Shown here in pieces: positions 10,111 to 21,084 of a stretch of 64,000 nucleotides of DNA. Position numbers and translations under genes: made by a program. A model generated the notes under the pieces. The model made no database searches and was not told the origin of the DNA. It saw only the letters and a program-made list of their open reading frames with translations. The stretch is from Nevskiaceae bacterium (GTDB lineage: Bacteria; Pseudomonadota; Gammaproteobacteria; Steroidobacterales; Steroidobacteraceae): assembly GCA_024234075.1 (NCBI GenBank), contig JACKOV010000004.1, positions 310,001-374,000 of the forward strand, read 5' to 3'. The first letter of the stretch is position 1. The number at the start of each line of letters is the position of its first letter.

Positions 10111-11324
10111 AGGATGGCCTGCGGGTAGGACCCCAGCACGCGGTAGAGCGAGGCGCGGGTCTTGAGATCGGCCAGCGCCGCAGCCACGGGCGGATCGTCG
10201 ACATGACCCTCGAGGTCGATGAAAAAGACGTAGTCCCATTTGCCGCGCTGCGACGGGCGCGACTCGATGCGGGTCATGCTGATTCGGTTGCGGGCCAGCG
10301 GCTCGAGCAGCCGGTACAGCGCTCCGGGCGCCTCGGTCTTGCCGGTGGAGACCAGCAGCGTGGTGCGATCCCGGCCGCTGGGGCCGAACACCCGCCGACC
10401 GACGACAAAAAAGCGCGTGGTGTTGTCCGGGCGGTCTTCGATGCCCGGCGCCAGCATCGTCAGGTCGTAGACCTCGGCGGCCGTCTGGCCGGCGATCGCT
10501 GCGGTGCCGAGTTCGTCACGGGCGCGGCGCGCGGCCTCGGCATTGCTCGAGACCGCAACGCGCTCGACCTCCGGCAGATGCTCGTTGAGCCATTGCCGGC
10601 ACTGCGCCAGCGACTGCGGGTGGCTGCAGACACGACGGATCTGGTCGAGCGATTCCATCCGGCCCATCAGGCACTGGTGGATGCGCAGCTCGACCTCGCC
10701 ACAGATCTTCAGCGGCGAAGTCAGGAAACGGTCCAGCGTATGGTTCACCGAGCCTTCGGTCGAATTCTCGACCGGCACGACGCCGAAGTCGGCATGCCCC
10801 GCCTCGACTTCGTGGAAGACTTCGTCGATCGACACCAGCGGCAAGGCGCGTGCCGAATGGCCAAAATGCTTGTAGACCGCGCTCTGCGAGAACGTCCCCT
10901 CCGGGCCGAGGAAGGCCACTTTCAGCGGCTCCTCCTGGGCGAGGCAGGCCGACATGATCTCGCGGAACAGCCGCAGGATTTCCTCGTCGCGCAGCGCGCC
11001 GCTCGCGCGGGCCCGGGCATTGCGTTCCAGCGCCTGCTGCAACACCTGCGCCTCGCGCTCCGGTCGGTAGAAATCGACCAGGTGCCCGTCGCGGTGCTTG
11101 GACACTCCGACCTGCCGGGCCAGACGCGCCCGCTCGTTCAGCAATGCATGCAGGCGCGCATCGACCTCGTCGATCTGGCCGCGCAGATTCTCGATCGGCT
11201 TTTTCTCGATCTGCTTGCCCGCACGGGCCGTACCGGCCGTACCTCGGGCCGGGCGGTTGACCGCCTTGGTACGGCGCGAGCCGCGGGTGCCGGAGCCGGA
11301 TTTGCGCGACGGTGTACGGGCCAC
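10107..11324 (-). CDS. pheA: Chorismate mutase / prephenate dehydratase (P-protein)
   Basis: The 405-residue bifunctional enzyme makes phenylpyruvate for phenylalanine. An unusual basic N-terminal stretch of about 40 residues precedes the AroQ chorismate mutase domain (about 45-130, with LRGQIDEVDARLHALLNERA). The prephenate dehydratase domain (about 134-310) has VAFLGPEGTFSQ, VVPVENSTEGSVNHT and the TRFFVV motif. The ACT domain (about 320-400) has GALYRLL and the phenylalanine-binding ESRPS. It sits between serA and aroA. A start nearer residue 40 is possible, as the extension is low-complexity. Confidence 0.94.
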   Translation of the reverse strand: MARTPSRKSGSGTRGSRRTKAVNRPARGTAGTARAGKQIEKKPIENLRGQIDEVDARLHALLNERARLARQVGVSKHRDGHLVDFYRPEREAQVLQQALERNARARASGALRDEEILRLFREIMSACLAQEEPLKVAFLGPEGTFSQSAVYKHFGHSARALPLVSIDEVFHEVEAGHADFGVVPVENSTEGSVNHTLDRFLTSPLKICGEVELRIHQCLMGRMESLDQIRRVCSHPQSLAQCRQWLNEHLPEVERVAVSSNAEAARRARDELGTAAIAGQTAAEVYDLTMLAPGIEDRPDNTTRFFVVGRRVFGPSGRDRTTLLVSTGKTEAPGALYRLLEPLARNRISMTRIESRPSQRGKWDYVFFIDLEGHVDDPPVAAALADLKTRASLYRVLGSYPQAIL

Positions 11325-11338
11325 ACACTTTCCCCTGT

Positions 11339-12508
11339 TCAGAGCAGCCGCGCCGACAGCACGCCGTCGATCGCCTGGATCCGCTGCAGGACCGAGGCAT
11401 CGGTCGGGCCTTCGGCATCGATCAACGTATAGGCCAGCTCGCCGCGGGATTTGTTCAGCAGCTCGGCGATGTTGAGCTTCACGCCGGCAAGACAGGTGGA
11501 AATCTGCCCGACCATGTTCGGTACGTTGCTGTTGGCGATCGCGAACCGCGCCGTCCCCGGGATCCGCGGCAGCACCGCTTCGGGAAAGTTGACGCTGTTG
11601 CGGACATTGCCGTTCTCGAGGAAGTCGCGCAGGGTGTCGGCGACCATCACCGCGCAGTTCTCCTCGGCTTCGTGGGTCGAAGCCCCGAGATGCGGCAGGG
11701 TCACCACCCGCGGATGGTCCTTCAGCCCGTTCTTCGGGAAGTCGCAGATGTAGGCGTGCAGCTGGCCCTGTTCGAGCGCGTTCAGCACGGCTGCGTCATC
11801 GACGATCGGTGCGCGCGAGAAATTGAGCACGGTGCTGCCCTTGCGCATCAGCGCCAGTCGCGCCGCGTTGACCAGGCCGCGGGTGCCGTCTGCAAGCGGC
11901 ACATGCACGGTGACGAAATCCGCACGCGTGAACAGGTCGTCGAGCGACAAGGCCTGCTCGACCGACGACGACAGCTGCCAGGCCCGCCGCACGGTGATCT
12001 GCGGGTCGTAACCGAGCACCTTCATGCCGAGCCGCTCGGCGGCGTTGGCGACTTCGACGCCGATCGCACCGAGGCCGACGACGCCCAGCACCCGGCCCGG
12101 CAGCTCGAAGCCGGCGAAGGTCTTCTTGCCCTTTTCGGTCGCGAGATCGATGGCCTTGTCGTCGCCCAACAGCGAACGCGCGAAGTCCCAGGCCTGGCAG
12201 ATGTTGCGCGCGGCGAGGAACAGCGATGCGATCACCAGTTCCTTGACGGCGTTGGCATTGGCGCCCGGCGCATTGAAAACCGGCACGCCGCGCTTCGACA
12301 GGGCCGCGACCGGCACGTTGTTGGTGCCGGCGCCGGCGCGCGCCACCGCGAGCACGGTCTCGGGAATCTCCATGGCGTGCATGTCCGCCGAACGCAGCAT
12401 GATCGCATCCGGCTTGCCGATTTCCGAGGCGACCTCGTAACGATCGCGCGGCAGGCGCTCCAGTCCGCGAATGCTGATGTTGTTCAGCGTAAGAATACGG
12501 TAGCTCAT
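11339..12508 (-). CDS. serA: D-3-phosphoglycerate dehydrogenase
   Basis: The 389-residue enzyme begins serine biosynthesis by NAD-dependent oxidation of 3-phosphoglycerate. The Rossmann dinucleotide motif VLGVVGLGAIG is central. The active-site arginine is in NFSRAPIVDD, and the histidine in PHLGASTHEAEENC. The usual DVFExEP segment is replaced by ICDFPKNGLKDHP, a variant seen in a subset of bacterial SerA. A C-terminal ACT domain (about 318-389, VPNMVGQI) probably binds serine. Its position directly after serC (6-bp gap) links it to the same pathway. Confidence 0.92.
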   Translation of the reverse strand: MSYRILTLNNISIRGLERLPRDRYEVASEIGKPDAIMLRSADMHAMEIPETVLAVARAGAGTNNVPVAALSKRGVPVFNAPGANANAVKELVIASLFLAARNICQAWDFARSLLGDDKAIDLATEKGKKTFAGFELPGRVLGVVGLGAIGVEVANAAERLGMKVLGYDPQITVRRAWQLSSSVEQALSLDDLFTRADFVTVHVPLADGTRGLVNAARLALMRKGSTVLNFSRAPIVDDAAVLNALEQGQLHAYICDFPKNGLKDHPRVVTLPHLGASTHEAEENCAVMVADTLRDFLENGNVRNSVNFPEAVLPRIPGTARFAIANSNVPNMVGQISTCLAGVKLNIAELLNKSRGELAYTLIDAEGPTDASVLQRIQAIDGVLSARLL

Positions 12509-12514
12509 GGCAGG

Positions 12515-13603
12515 TCAACCGTGGCGGCGCTGGAAGTCCCGCATGAAGGACACCAGCGCATCGACGCCTTCCTGCGGCATCGCGTTGTAGATCGACGCCC
12601 GCATGCCGCCGACCGAGCGGTGGCCTTCGAGGTTGGCGAGCCCGGCCTTGGCCGCTTCGGCCACGAAAGCCTTGTCGAGGTCGGGATTCGGAATCGTGAA
12701 CGGCACGTTCATCCAGGAGCGCGCATCGAGCGCCACCGGGTTGCGGTAATAACCGGACTCGTCGATCGCCCGATACAGCGTTTCGGCCTTGCGCCGGTTG
12801 CGCTCGGCGACGGCAGTCAGACCGCCCTGCTTCTGCAGCCAGTCGAACACCAGGCCCGCGACATAGATGCCGAAGGTGTTCGGCGTGTTGAGCATCGAAC
12901 CTTCCTTGGCCATGGCCGCGTAATCCCAGATCGCGGGCGTATCGGGACGGGCCTTGCCGATCAGGTCGTCGCGCACGATGACCACGCACAGCCCCGAGGG
13001 GCCGATGTTCTTCTGCGCGCCGGCATAGATCAGGCCGTAGCGGCTGACGTCGACGGGGCGCGACAGGATCGTCGAGGAGAAGTCGGCGACCAGCGGCACC
13101 GCACCCACGTCGGGGACGTAGCCGAACTCCACGCCGCCGATGGTCTCGTTGGGCGTGTAGTGGAAATAGGCTGCACCGGGGCTGGCCACGAGCTTGGCGG
13201 CCGCCGGCACGGTCGAATACTTGCTCGCCGATTCGTCGGCGACGACATTGACCTTGCAGTAGCGCTTGGCTTCGGTCAGCGCCTTCTTGGACCAGTTGCC
13301 GGTGTTGACCAGGTCGATGGTCGAATCGGCGCGGGTGAGGTTCATCGGGATCGCGCTGAACTGGCCAGTTGCCCCGCCCTGCAGGAACAGCACCTTGTAG
13401 TTCGCCGGGATGGCCATCAGCGCACGCAACTGCGCCTCGGCCCGCTCGGCCACGTCGATGAACGCCTTGCTGCGATGGCTGACTTCCATCACCGACATGC
13501 CACCGCCGCCCCAATCCAGCAGCTCGTCACGGACTTGTTGGAGGACTTCGAGGGGCAGGGTCGCCGGCCCGGCGGCGAAATTGAAGACGCGCACGCGTGT
13601 CAC
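12515..13603 (-). CDS. serC: Phosphoserine aminotransferase
   Basis: The 362-residue PLP enzyme makes 3-phosphoserine for serine and also serves pyridoxine synthesis. The N-terminal FNFAAGPATLP and MSVMEVSHRSKAF blocks, and the PLP-lysine region YAGAQKNIGPSGL, are intact. The C-terminal GHRSVGGMRASIYNAM segment forms the substrate site. The TG-rich start at 13603 reads as GTG or ATG-type initiation at the first conserved residue block. It is followed by serA, giving two consecutive steps of serine synthesis in one unit. Confidence 0.96.
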   Translation of the reverse strand: MTRVRVFNFAAGPATLPLEVLQQVRDELLDWGGGGMSVMEVSHRSKAFIDVAERAEAQLRALMAIPANYKVLFLQGGATGQFSAIPMNLTRADSTIDLVNTGNWSKKALTEAKRYCKVNVVADESASKYSTVPAAAKLVASPGAAYFHYTPNETIGGVEFGYVPDVGAVPLVADFSSTILSRPVDVSRYGLIYAGAQKNIGPSGLCVVIVRDDLIGKARPDTPAIWDYAAMAKEGSMLNTPNTFGIYVAGLVFDWLQKQGGLTAVAERNRRKAETLYRAIDESGYYRNPVALDARSWMNVPFTIPNPDLDKAFVAEAAKAGLANLEGHRSVGGMRASIYNAMPQEGVDALVSFMRDFQRRHG

Positions 13604-13704
13604 CTTGGGCTATGCCATGAGTGGGGGGAAGACCGCGCAACGACCGGCAGTCCGTGCGCCAGGCGCCTGATTGCCGTCGTCATCGCGGTCGCAGGTCTTG
13701 AATT

Positions 13705-16323
<2,619 letters not shown>

Positions 16324-16407
16324 GCGGAAAGGGCTTCGAACAATCGGAAATGAAGCGAAAATAGTAACATAGAAGCCCTCCGAACTGCAGTTTTCCGCCG
16401 CCGCAAG

Positions 16408-17739
16408 ATGCCACCCGTCGACCTCCTGATCAGTCCTCGCTGGACCCTGCCGATCGAACCCGAAGGCGCGGTGCTAGAGGGCTATTCGACCGCGGTGCAC
16501 GCCGGCCGGATCGTCGAAATCGGCCCGACCGCAGCGCTGCTCGAGCGCTACCAGCCCGCCATGCATGTGGTGCGTGCGCAGCATGTGCTGCTGCCAGGTC
16601 TGGTCGATGCGCACACCCATGCGGCGCGCTCGCTGCTACGCGATGCACTGCCGCGCGGCCCGCTCGCACCATCGCTCGACGCGAGCCTGCGGCGCCTCGA
16701 GCAACGCTGGGCGAGTGCCGAATTCGTCCGCGCCGGCACGCTGCACGCGATCACCGAAATGCTGCGTGCCGGCATCACCTGCTTTGCCGACACCTCCCTG
16801 TTCCCGGAGGAAGTCGCCCGGCTCGCCGGCGAGCTGCGGATGCGCATCGCCGTCGGCCTGCCGATCAGCGAGTCGCCCACGCCCTGGTCCGAAGACGCGG
16901 CCGATGCGCTGGATCGCGCCGCAACGCTCTGGGATGCCCACAAGTCCGATCCCTGGGCGAGGCTGCAGTTCATGCCGGATCCGGCCGGCACCGTCACGCG
17001 CGACACGCTGGAGCGCCTGCGCCGGATCGCGGACCAGCTCGATGCGCCGGTGGCGATGCGCGTCCATGACGATCCGGCAACGCTGCAGGCGTTCGAGCAT
17101 GCACAGGGCGAACGGCCGCTGCCCTGGCTGGGCGCGCTCGGTCTGCTGCGCCCGGGTTTCGTCGCCCTGCAAGCCAATCATTTGCTCGCGACGGAAATCG
17201 AGCTGTTGGCGCGTTCCGGCGTCGGCGTCGTGCACTGCCCGACCGCAGGTCTGCGCCTCGCCCAAGGCGTCGCCCCGCTGGCGGCGCTGCGCGCCCGCGG
17301 GGTCTGCACCGCGCTGGGCAGCGACCCGGCCATGGCCGGCCTCGGAACGGCCGATCTGCTGGCCGAAGCCCGGCTGGCCAGCTTGCTCGCCGGTGCGCAC
17401 GGCGCCGCGGAGCCGGGTGTGCCTGATGCCCACGCAGCGCTGCGCATGGCGACCCTCGAGGGCGCCCGGACGCTCGGCTTCGACACCGAGATCGGTTCGA
17501 TCGTGCCGGGCAAGTCCGCCGATCTCGTCTGTGTCGATCTGGCCGTCAGCGGCGTTGGCAATGCCACACGCGTCGCCGAGGCCTTGCTGTTCAACGGCAG
17601 CGCCCGCGACGTGAGCGACGTCTGGGTCGCCGGCCGGGCGCAGCTCGCGGCCCGGGAGCTTTGCCTGATCGAAGCGGAGCAGGTCGCGGAAACCGCCCGA
17701 CAATGGTCGGCACGCCTGAGAACCGGAGAACAGCGATGA
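16408..17739 (+). CDS. TRZ/ATZ-family amidohydrolase (MtaD-like)
   Basis: The 443-residue amidohydrolase-superfamily protein is in the conserved position next to ubiG, where Pseudomonas carries its MTA/SAH-type deaminase (PA3170). The metal ligands are present: VDAHTHA, the QANH histidine and GSD aspartate. However, the usual VHxxE catalytic segment reads VHDDPAT, and the HCPxSN..L segment reads HCPTAGLRL, so substrate specificity may differ from characterised MtaD. ATGA overlap with ubiG indicates translational coupling. The call is sure at family level but not at substrate level. Confidence 0.85.
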   Translation: MPPVDLLISPRWTLPIEPEGAVLEGYSTAVHAGRIVEIGPTAALLERYQPAMHVVRAQHVLLPGLVDAHTHAARSLLRDALPRGPLAPSLDASLRRLEQRWASAEFVRAGTLHAITEMLRAGITCFADTSLFPEEVARLAGELRMRIAVGLPISESPTPWSEDAADALDRAATLWDAHKSDPWARLQFMPDPAGTVTRDTLERLRRIADQLDAPVAMRVHDDPATLQAFEHAQGERPLPWLGALGLLRPGFVALQANHLLATEIELLARSGVGVVHCPTAGLRLAQGVAPLAALRARGVCTALGSDPAMAGLGTADLLAEARLASLLAGAHGAAEPGVPDAHAALRMATLEGARTLGFDTEIGSIVPGKSADLVCVDLAVSGVGNATRVAEALLFNGSARDVSDVWVAGRAQLAARELCLIEAEQVAETARQWSARLRTGEQR

Positions 17740-18458
17740 ATACCCCTCTGCGAGCCGAGTCGGCCGACCCCGCCGAAGTCGCCAAATTCGACGCCGCCGC
17801 GCATCGTTTCTGGGACGAGCACGGCGAGTTCCGTCCTTTGCATCGGCTGAACCCGCTGCGCCTCGCCTATGTCGCGGCACGCTGCACGCTGGCCGGCAGC
17901 CGGGTGGCCGATATCGGCTGCGGCGGCGGGCTTCTGGCCGAAGCGCTCGCCCAACGCGGCGCGAACGTCACCGCGATCGATCTCGCACCGGCGATGATCC
18001 AGGTGGCGCGGTTGCACGCCCGCGCCGGCGCAGTGCAGGTCGACTATCGCTGCGAATCGGTCGAATCCCTGGCGGCCGCCGCGGCCGGCGAGTTCGATGT
18101 CGTGACCTGCATGGAGATGCTGGAGCATGTGCCGGCTCCGGCGCTGACCCTGCAGGCCCTGGCGAGCCTGCTGCGCCCCGGCGGCCGATTGTTCGTTTCG
18201 ACCCTGAACCGCAACCTGCGCAGCTTTCTGGTGGCGATCGTCGGCGCGGAATACCTGACACGCATGATCGCGCCGGGTACGCACGAGTACGAGCGCCTGA
18301 TCCGGCCGGCCGAGCTCGCCCGCTGGGCAAGGGCCGCAGGTCTCGAATTGCGCGATCTGGCTGGCGTCGAATTCAATCCCGTGACCGAACAATGCCGGCT
18401 GATACCCGATCCGCAGGTCAATTACCTGGCCACCTTCGAACGGCCGGCCGCAACCTGA
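17736..18458 (+). CDS. ubiG: Ubiquinone biosynthesis O-methyltransferase
   Basis: The 240-residue SAM-dependent methyltransferase performs both O-methylations of ubiquinone synthesis. The SAM motif VADIGCGGGLLAEALA is followed by VTAIDLAPAMI, and the UbiG-typical FWDEHGEFRPLHRLNPLR and THEYERLIRPAEL segments are present. The ATG at 17736 overlaps the upstream stop (ATGA) and has GGAG upstream, so the longer frame is rejected. It lies in a four-gene plus-strand operon. Confidence 0.95.
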   Translation: MNTPLRAESADPAEVAKFDAAAHRFWDEHGEFRPLHRLNPLRLAYVAARCTLAGSRVADIGCGGGLLAEALAQRGANVTAIDLAPAMIQVARLHARAGAVQVDYRCESVESLAAAAAGEFDVVTCMEMLEHVPAPALTLQALASLLRPGGRLFVSTLNRNLRSFLVAIVGAEYLTRMIAPGTHEYERLIRPAELARWARAAGLELRDLAGVEFNPVTEQCRLIPDPQVNYLATFERPAAT

Positions 18459-18495
18459 TGACCGTCGCCTCGCCCGTACCGCCGACTGGCCGACG

Positions 18496-19395
18496 ATGAC
18501 CGCCGCGCCGTCCGGGCCGCCGGCGCCCATGCCGACATCCATGTCGGCACCCACGGCAGCGGGATCGGAGCGTCAACTGGTCTGGCTGTATACGCCAGCC
18601 GCGGCGCGCGCCGACGTCGCGGCATTGCTGGCACTCGAAGCCGAGATCGGCGCTGGCGCCCGGCCCGGCCTCGAACACGGTATCGCCCACGCACGCCTCG
18701 CCTGGTGGGTCGAGGAAACCGCGGCGCTCGCCGCCGGCCGGGCCACGCATCCGCTTGGTCGGCAACTCACCGCCCGCTTTGCAGCGCATGACCTGTCGCC
18801 GCCCGACCTGCGCGGACTCGTCCGCAGCGTTCGCTGCGATCTCGCCTGCACCGCGTTCGAATCGACCGACGAATACACCGAGTACCTGTCGTTCTGGTCG
18901 CAGGCCGTGTTCCGCAACCTGGCGCTGTGCCTCGCCCCGCAACCCGAGGCACGCGCCGCGCTCGAACGCTTCTGCGGCATCGCCGGGCCGGCCGTGCGCG
19001 ACATCGAGCTGATCGCGCGACTCGCGGCCGATGCGCGCCTGGGGCGGGTGCATCTGCCCCTGATCGACGCCCTCGCCGCCAGCGGTTATGCCGCCTGGCA
19101 GCAGCAACCCTGGCCACCGGCCCAGGTGGCGACCCTGCGCGAGCGGCTGGCGACGCGCCGTGCGGCGCTCGGGGATGCGGCGCGGGCGCTGCCGCTCGCC
19201 CAGCGGCCCGGTCTGCGCCCATTGCTCGTCTGGTGTGCGCTGGCCGAACGACACGCCGGGCGTTGCCAGGCCGCATTGCCGTTCCAGTACGATGCCGGCC
19301 GTTTCGATGCCATGGCCGCCGCCTGGCGTGCCTGGCGTACCGCGCTGGCCGCCGCCCGCGGCAGACTACCCGCGGCCCTGCAGGAGAGCCGATGA
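18496..19395 (+). CDS. Squalene/phytoene synthase-like protein, probably non-catalytic
   Basis: This 299-residue protein of the COG1562 all-helical fold is in the operon slot that holds mupP in Pseudomonas. The region ALERFCGIAGPAVRDIELIARLAADARLGRVHLPL aligns with the second conserved block of the family (normally [23 protein letters not shown]), given as landmarks AGPAVRDIELI and LGRVHLP. The canonical Asp-rich motifs are not intact, so prenyl-transfer activity is doubtful; related non-catalytic members act as assembly factors. The N-terminal 20 residues are Pro/Ala-rich. ATGA overlap with the next gene implies coupling. Confidence 0.75.
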   Translation: MTAAPSGPPAPMPTSMSAPTAAGSERQLVWLYTPAAARADVAALLALEAEIGAGARPGLEHGIAHARLAWWVEETAALAAGRATHPLGRQLTARFAAHDLSPPDLRGLVRSVRCDLACTAFESTDEYTEYLSFWSQAVFRNLALCLAPQPEARAALERFCGIAGPAVRDIELIARLAADARLGRVHLPLIDALAASGYAAWQQQPWPPAQVATLRERLATRRAALGDAARALPLAQRPGLRPLLVWCALAERHAGRCQAALPFQYDAGRFDAMAAAWRAWRTALAAARGRLPAALQESR

Positions 19396-20180
19396 CCCCC
19401 GACGACATGCGCGCCGACTTCGACCCCCGACGGCTCACGCCCGATCCCGATGCCCTCGCCGGACGGGTGCTCGCGATCACCGGCCCGACCGCCGGCCTGG
19501 GCCGGGCTCTGGCGCTGGAATTCGCCCGCCGCGGTGCCGAGCTGATCCTGCTCGGCCGCTCGGTCCGCAAGCTCGAAGCCCTGGATGCCGAAATCATGGC
19601 GCTCACCCGCCACGACGGTCGCCCGGTGGTGCCGCCGGTGCTCGCGCCGCTCGATCTCGAGAAGGCACTGGCCGGCGACTACGACGCGATCGCCACGGCG
19701 GTGGAGCAGCGCTGGGGACGCCTCGACGGCCTGGTGCACAACGCCGGACTGCTCGGCACCCTGGCGCCGATCGAACAATACGACGTGCCCACCTGGATGC
19801 GGGTCATGCACGTCAATCTCAACGCACCGTTCGCCTTGACCCAGGTGCTGACACCGGCGCTGCGTGCTTCGGCCGATGCGTCGGTGCTGTTCATCTCCAG
19901 CAGCGTCGGCCGCCGCGGACGCGCCTACTGGGGCGCCTACGCGGTATCGAAATTCGCGATCGAGGGGCTGGTGCAGGTGCTGTCGGCCGAACTGGAACGC
20001 AGCCCGGTGCGCGTCAATGCGATCAATCCGGGCCGCATGCGCACTGCAATGCGCCGTCAGGCCTTTCCCGCCGAAGACCTGGCCACCCTGCCCGAACCCG
20101 CGGCTTTGACCGCGCCCTATGTCGTGCTCATGGGGCCGCAGTCGCGCGGCATCACCGGCGGGAGCTTCGACGCCCAGTAG
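19392..20180 (+). CDS. YciK-like short-chain dehydrogenase/reductase
   Basis: The 262-residue SDR has the NAD(P) motif TGPTAGLGRALAL, NNAG-equivalent VHNAGLLG, catalytic Ser in ISSSVGRRG and the YxxxK pair in YAVSKFA. Length and sequence match YciK-type SDRs that follow ubiG/mupP in other gammaproteobacteria; the substrate is unknown. The start at 19392 overlaps the upstream stop (ATGA) and follows CAGGAGAG. Its 3' end overlaps the convergent rluB-like gene by 29 bp. Confidence 0.88.
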   Translation: MTPDDMRADFDPRRLTPDPDALAGRVLAITGPTAGLGRALALEFARRGAELILLGRSVRKLEALDAEIMALTRHDGRPVVPPVLAPLDLEKALAGDYDAIATAVEQRWGRLDGLVHNAGLLGTLAPIEQYDVPTWMRVMHVNLNAPFALTQVLTPALRASADASVLFISSSVGRRGRAYWGAYAVSKFAIEGLVQVLSAELERSPVRVNAINPGRMRTAMRRQAFPAEDLATLPEPAALTAPYVVLMGPQSRGITGGSFDAQ

Positions 20181-21063
20181 TGGGTCGCGCCCGGCTCCGC
20201 GGACCGGCGCCACCCGCCGATGCGCGCGAGCCCGCGACCGGCGCACGGGCGCGTGTGGCCACGCCGGGCCGCGCTGCTGCAGATCGAGCCGGGCCAGATA
20301 CGGTCGCTGCCGTCTCGGCCACGGCCGGTTGCAGATCGAGGCGTGCGGCTTCTTCCGGCAGCAGCAGGCGGAAATGACCACGGCCAAGATCGCGGGTCAA
20401 CTGCAGCTCGCCGAGCGCGGTACGCATCACCCGACTGACGATCACGCCCTGCCGCTCGAACAGCTGACGTATCGCCTTGCCACTCGGGCCACGCGCGCCG
20501 ATGTGGTACCAGCGATTGCTGGCATCGCCCTCCTCGCCGGAAGCTTCGAGCGATTCGATTTCGAGCACGCTGCCGTCGTCGAGCATGCCCTGCAGCACGG
20601 CTGCACGGCCGGCATCGTTGAGATCGCCGCGGATGCGGACACTGAACTGCGCGATGGAGTCGCGGACCCGCCGCTGCAACCGCGCCGCCAGCGCACCATC
20701 CGAAGTCAGCAGTTCAAGCCCGCCGTCCACCCGCGGCATCGGACTGATCGCGACGAAACGCCGCCCGGCCCGGCGCGGCAGACGTGGAATCAAGCCCTGC
20801 TGCAGATCGTCGCCCGGGGAACGGTGGCAGAGCCAGACGCTGTCCGGCACTTGGCGTCGGGCCGGCGGCCGGCGCAACTGACGCACCGGCCGGCCATCGA
20901 CACGGATCTCATCGCGCGGCTCGACCCGCTGGCCGAGCACCGCGAGTGTGCCGTTGACTGCCACCCGCCCTTCGCGGATCCATTGTTCGGCCTGGCGGCG
21001 CGAGGCGAGGCCTGCCTCCGCGAGGACTTTCTGCAGCCGCTCGCCAGGCAAGTCGGGTGACAT
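20152..21063 (-). CDS. RluB-like pseudouridine synthase, degenerate active-site region
   Basis: The 303-residue protein has an N-terminal S4 RNA-binding domain (ERLQKVLAEAGLASRRQAE) and a RsuA/RluB-type synthase fold. RluB normally modifies 23S rRNA U2605. Here the conserved Y-x-K-P loop is replaced by WLCHRSPGDD, with about ten residues lost. The catalytic GRLD is PRVD (Asp113 kept), followed by GGLELLTSDG, and the EGRNRQVRR block reads GPSGKAIRQ. Activity is therefore uncertain. The tail is basic, as in RluB. It lies upstream-adjacent to scpB, the usual neighbourhood of rluB. Confidence 0.75.
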   Translation of the reverse strand: MSPDLPGERLQKVLAEAGLASRRQAEQWIREGRVAVNGTLAVLGQRVEPRDEIRVDGRPVRQLRRPPARRQVPDSVWLCHRSPGDDLQQGLIPRLPRRAGRRFVAISPMPRVDGGLELLTSDGALAARLQRRVRDSIAQFSVRIRGDLNDAGRAAVLQGMLDDGSVLEIESLEASGEEGDASNRWYHIGARGPSGKAIRQLFERQGVIVSRVMRTALGELQLTRDLGRGHFRLLLPEEAARLDLQPAVAETAATVSGPARSAAARPGVATRARAPVAGSRASAGGAGPRSRARPTTGRRSSRR

Positions 21064-21084
21064 CGGAACCCCCGCAGTGAGTGG

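Noticed and set aside
18422..19254. Overlapping minus-strand frames opposite the squalene synthase-like gene
   Set aside because: They have no motifs, no start signals and lie wholly antisense to a coupled operon.
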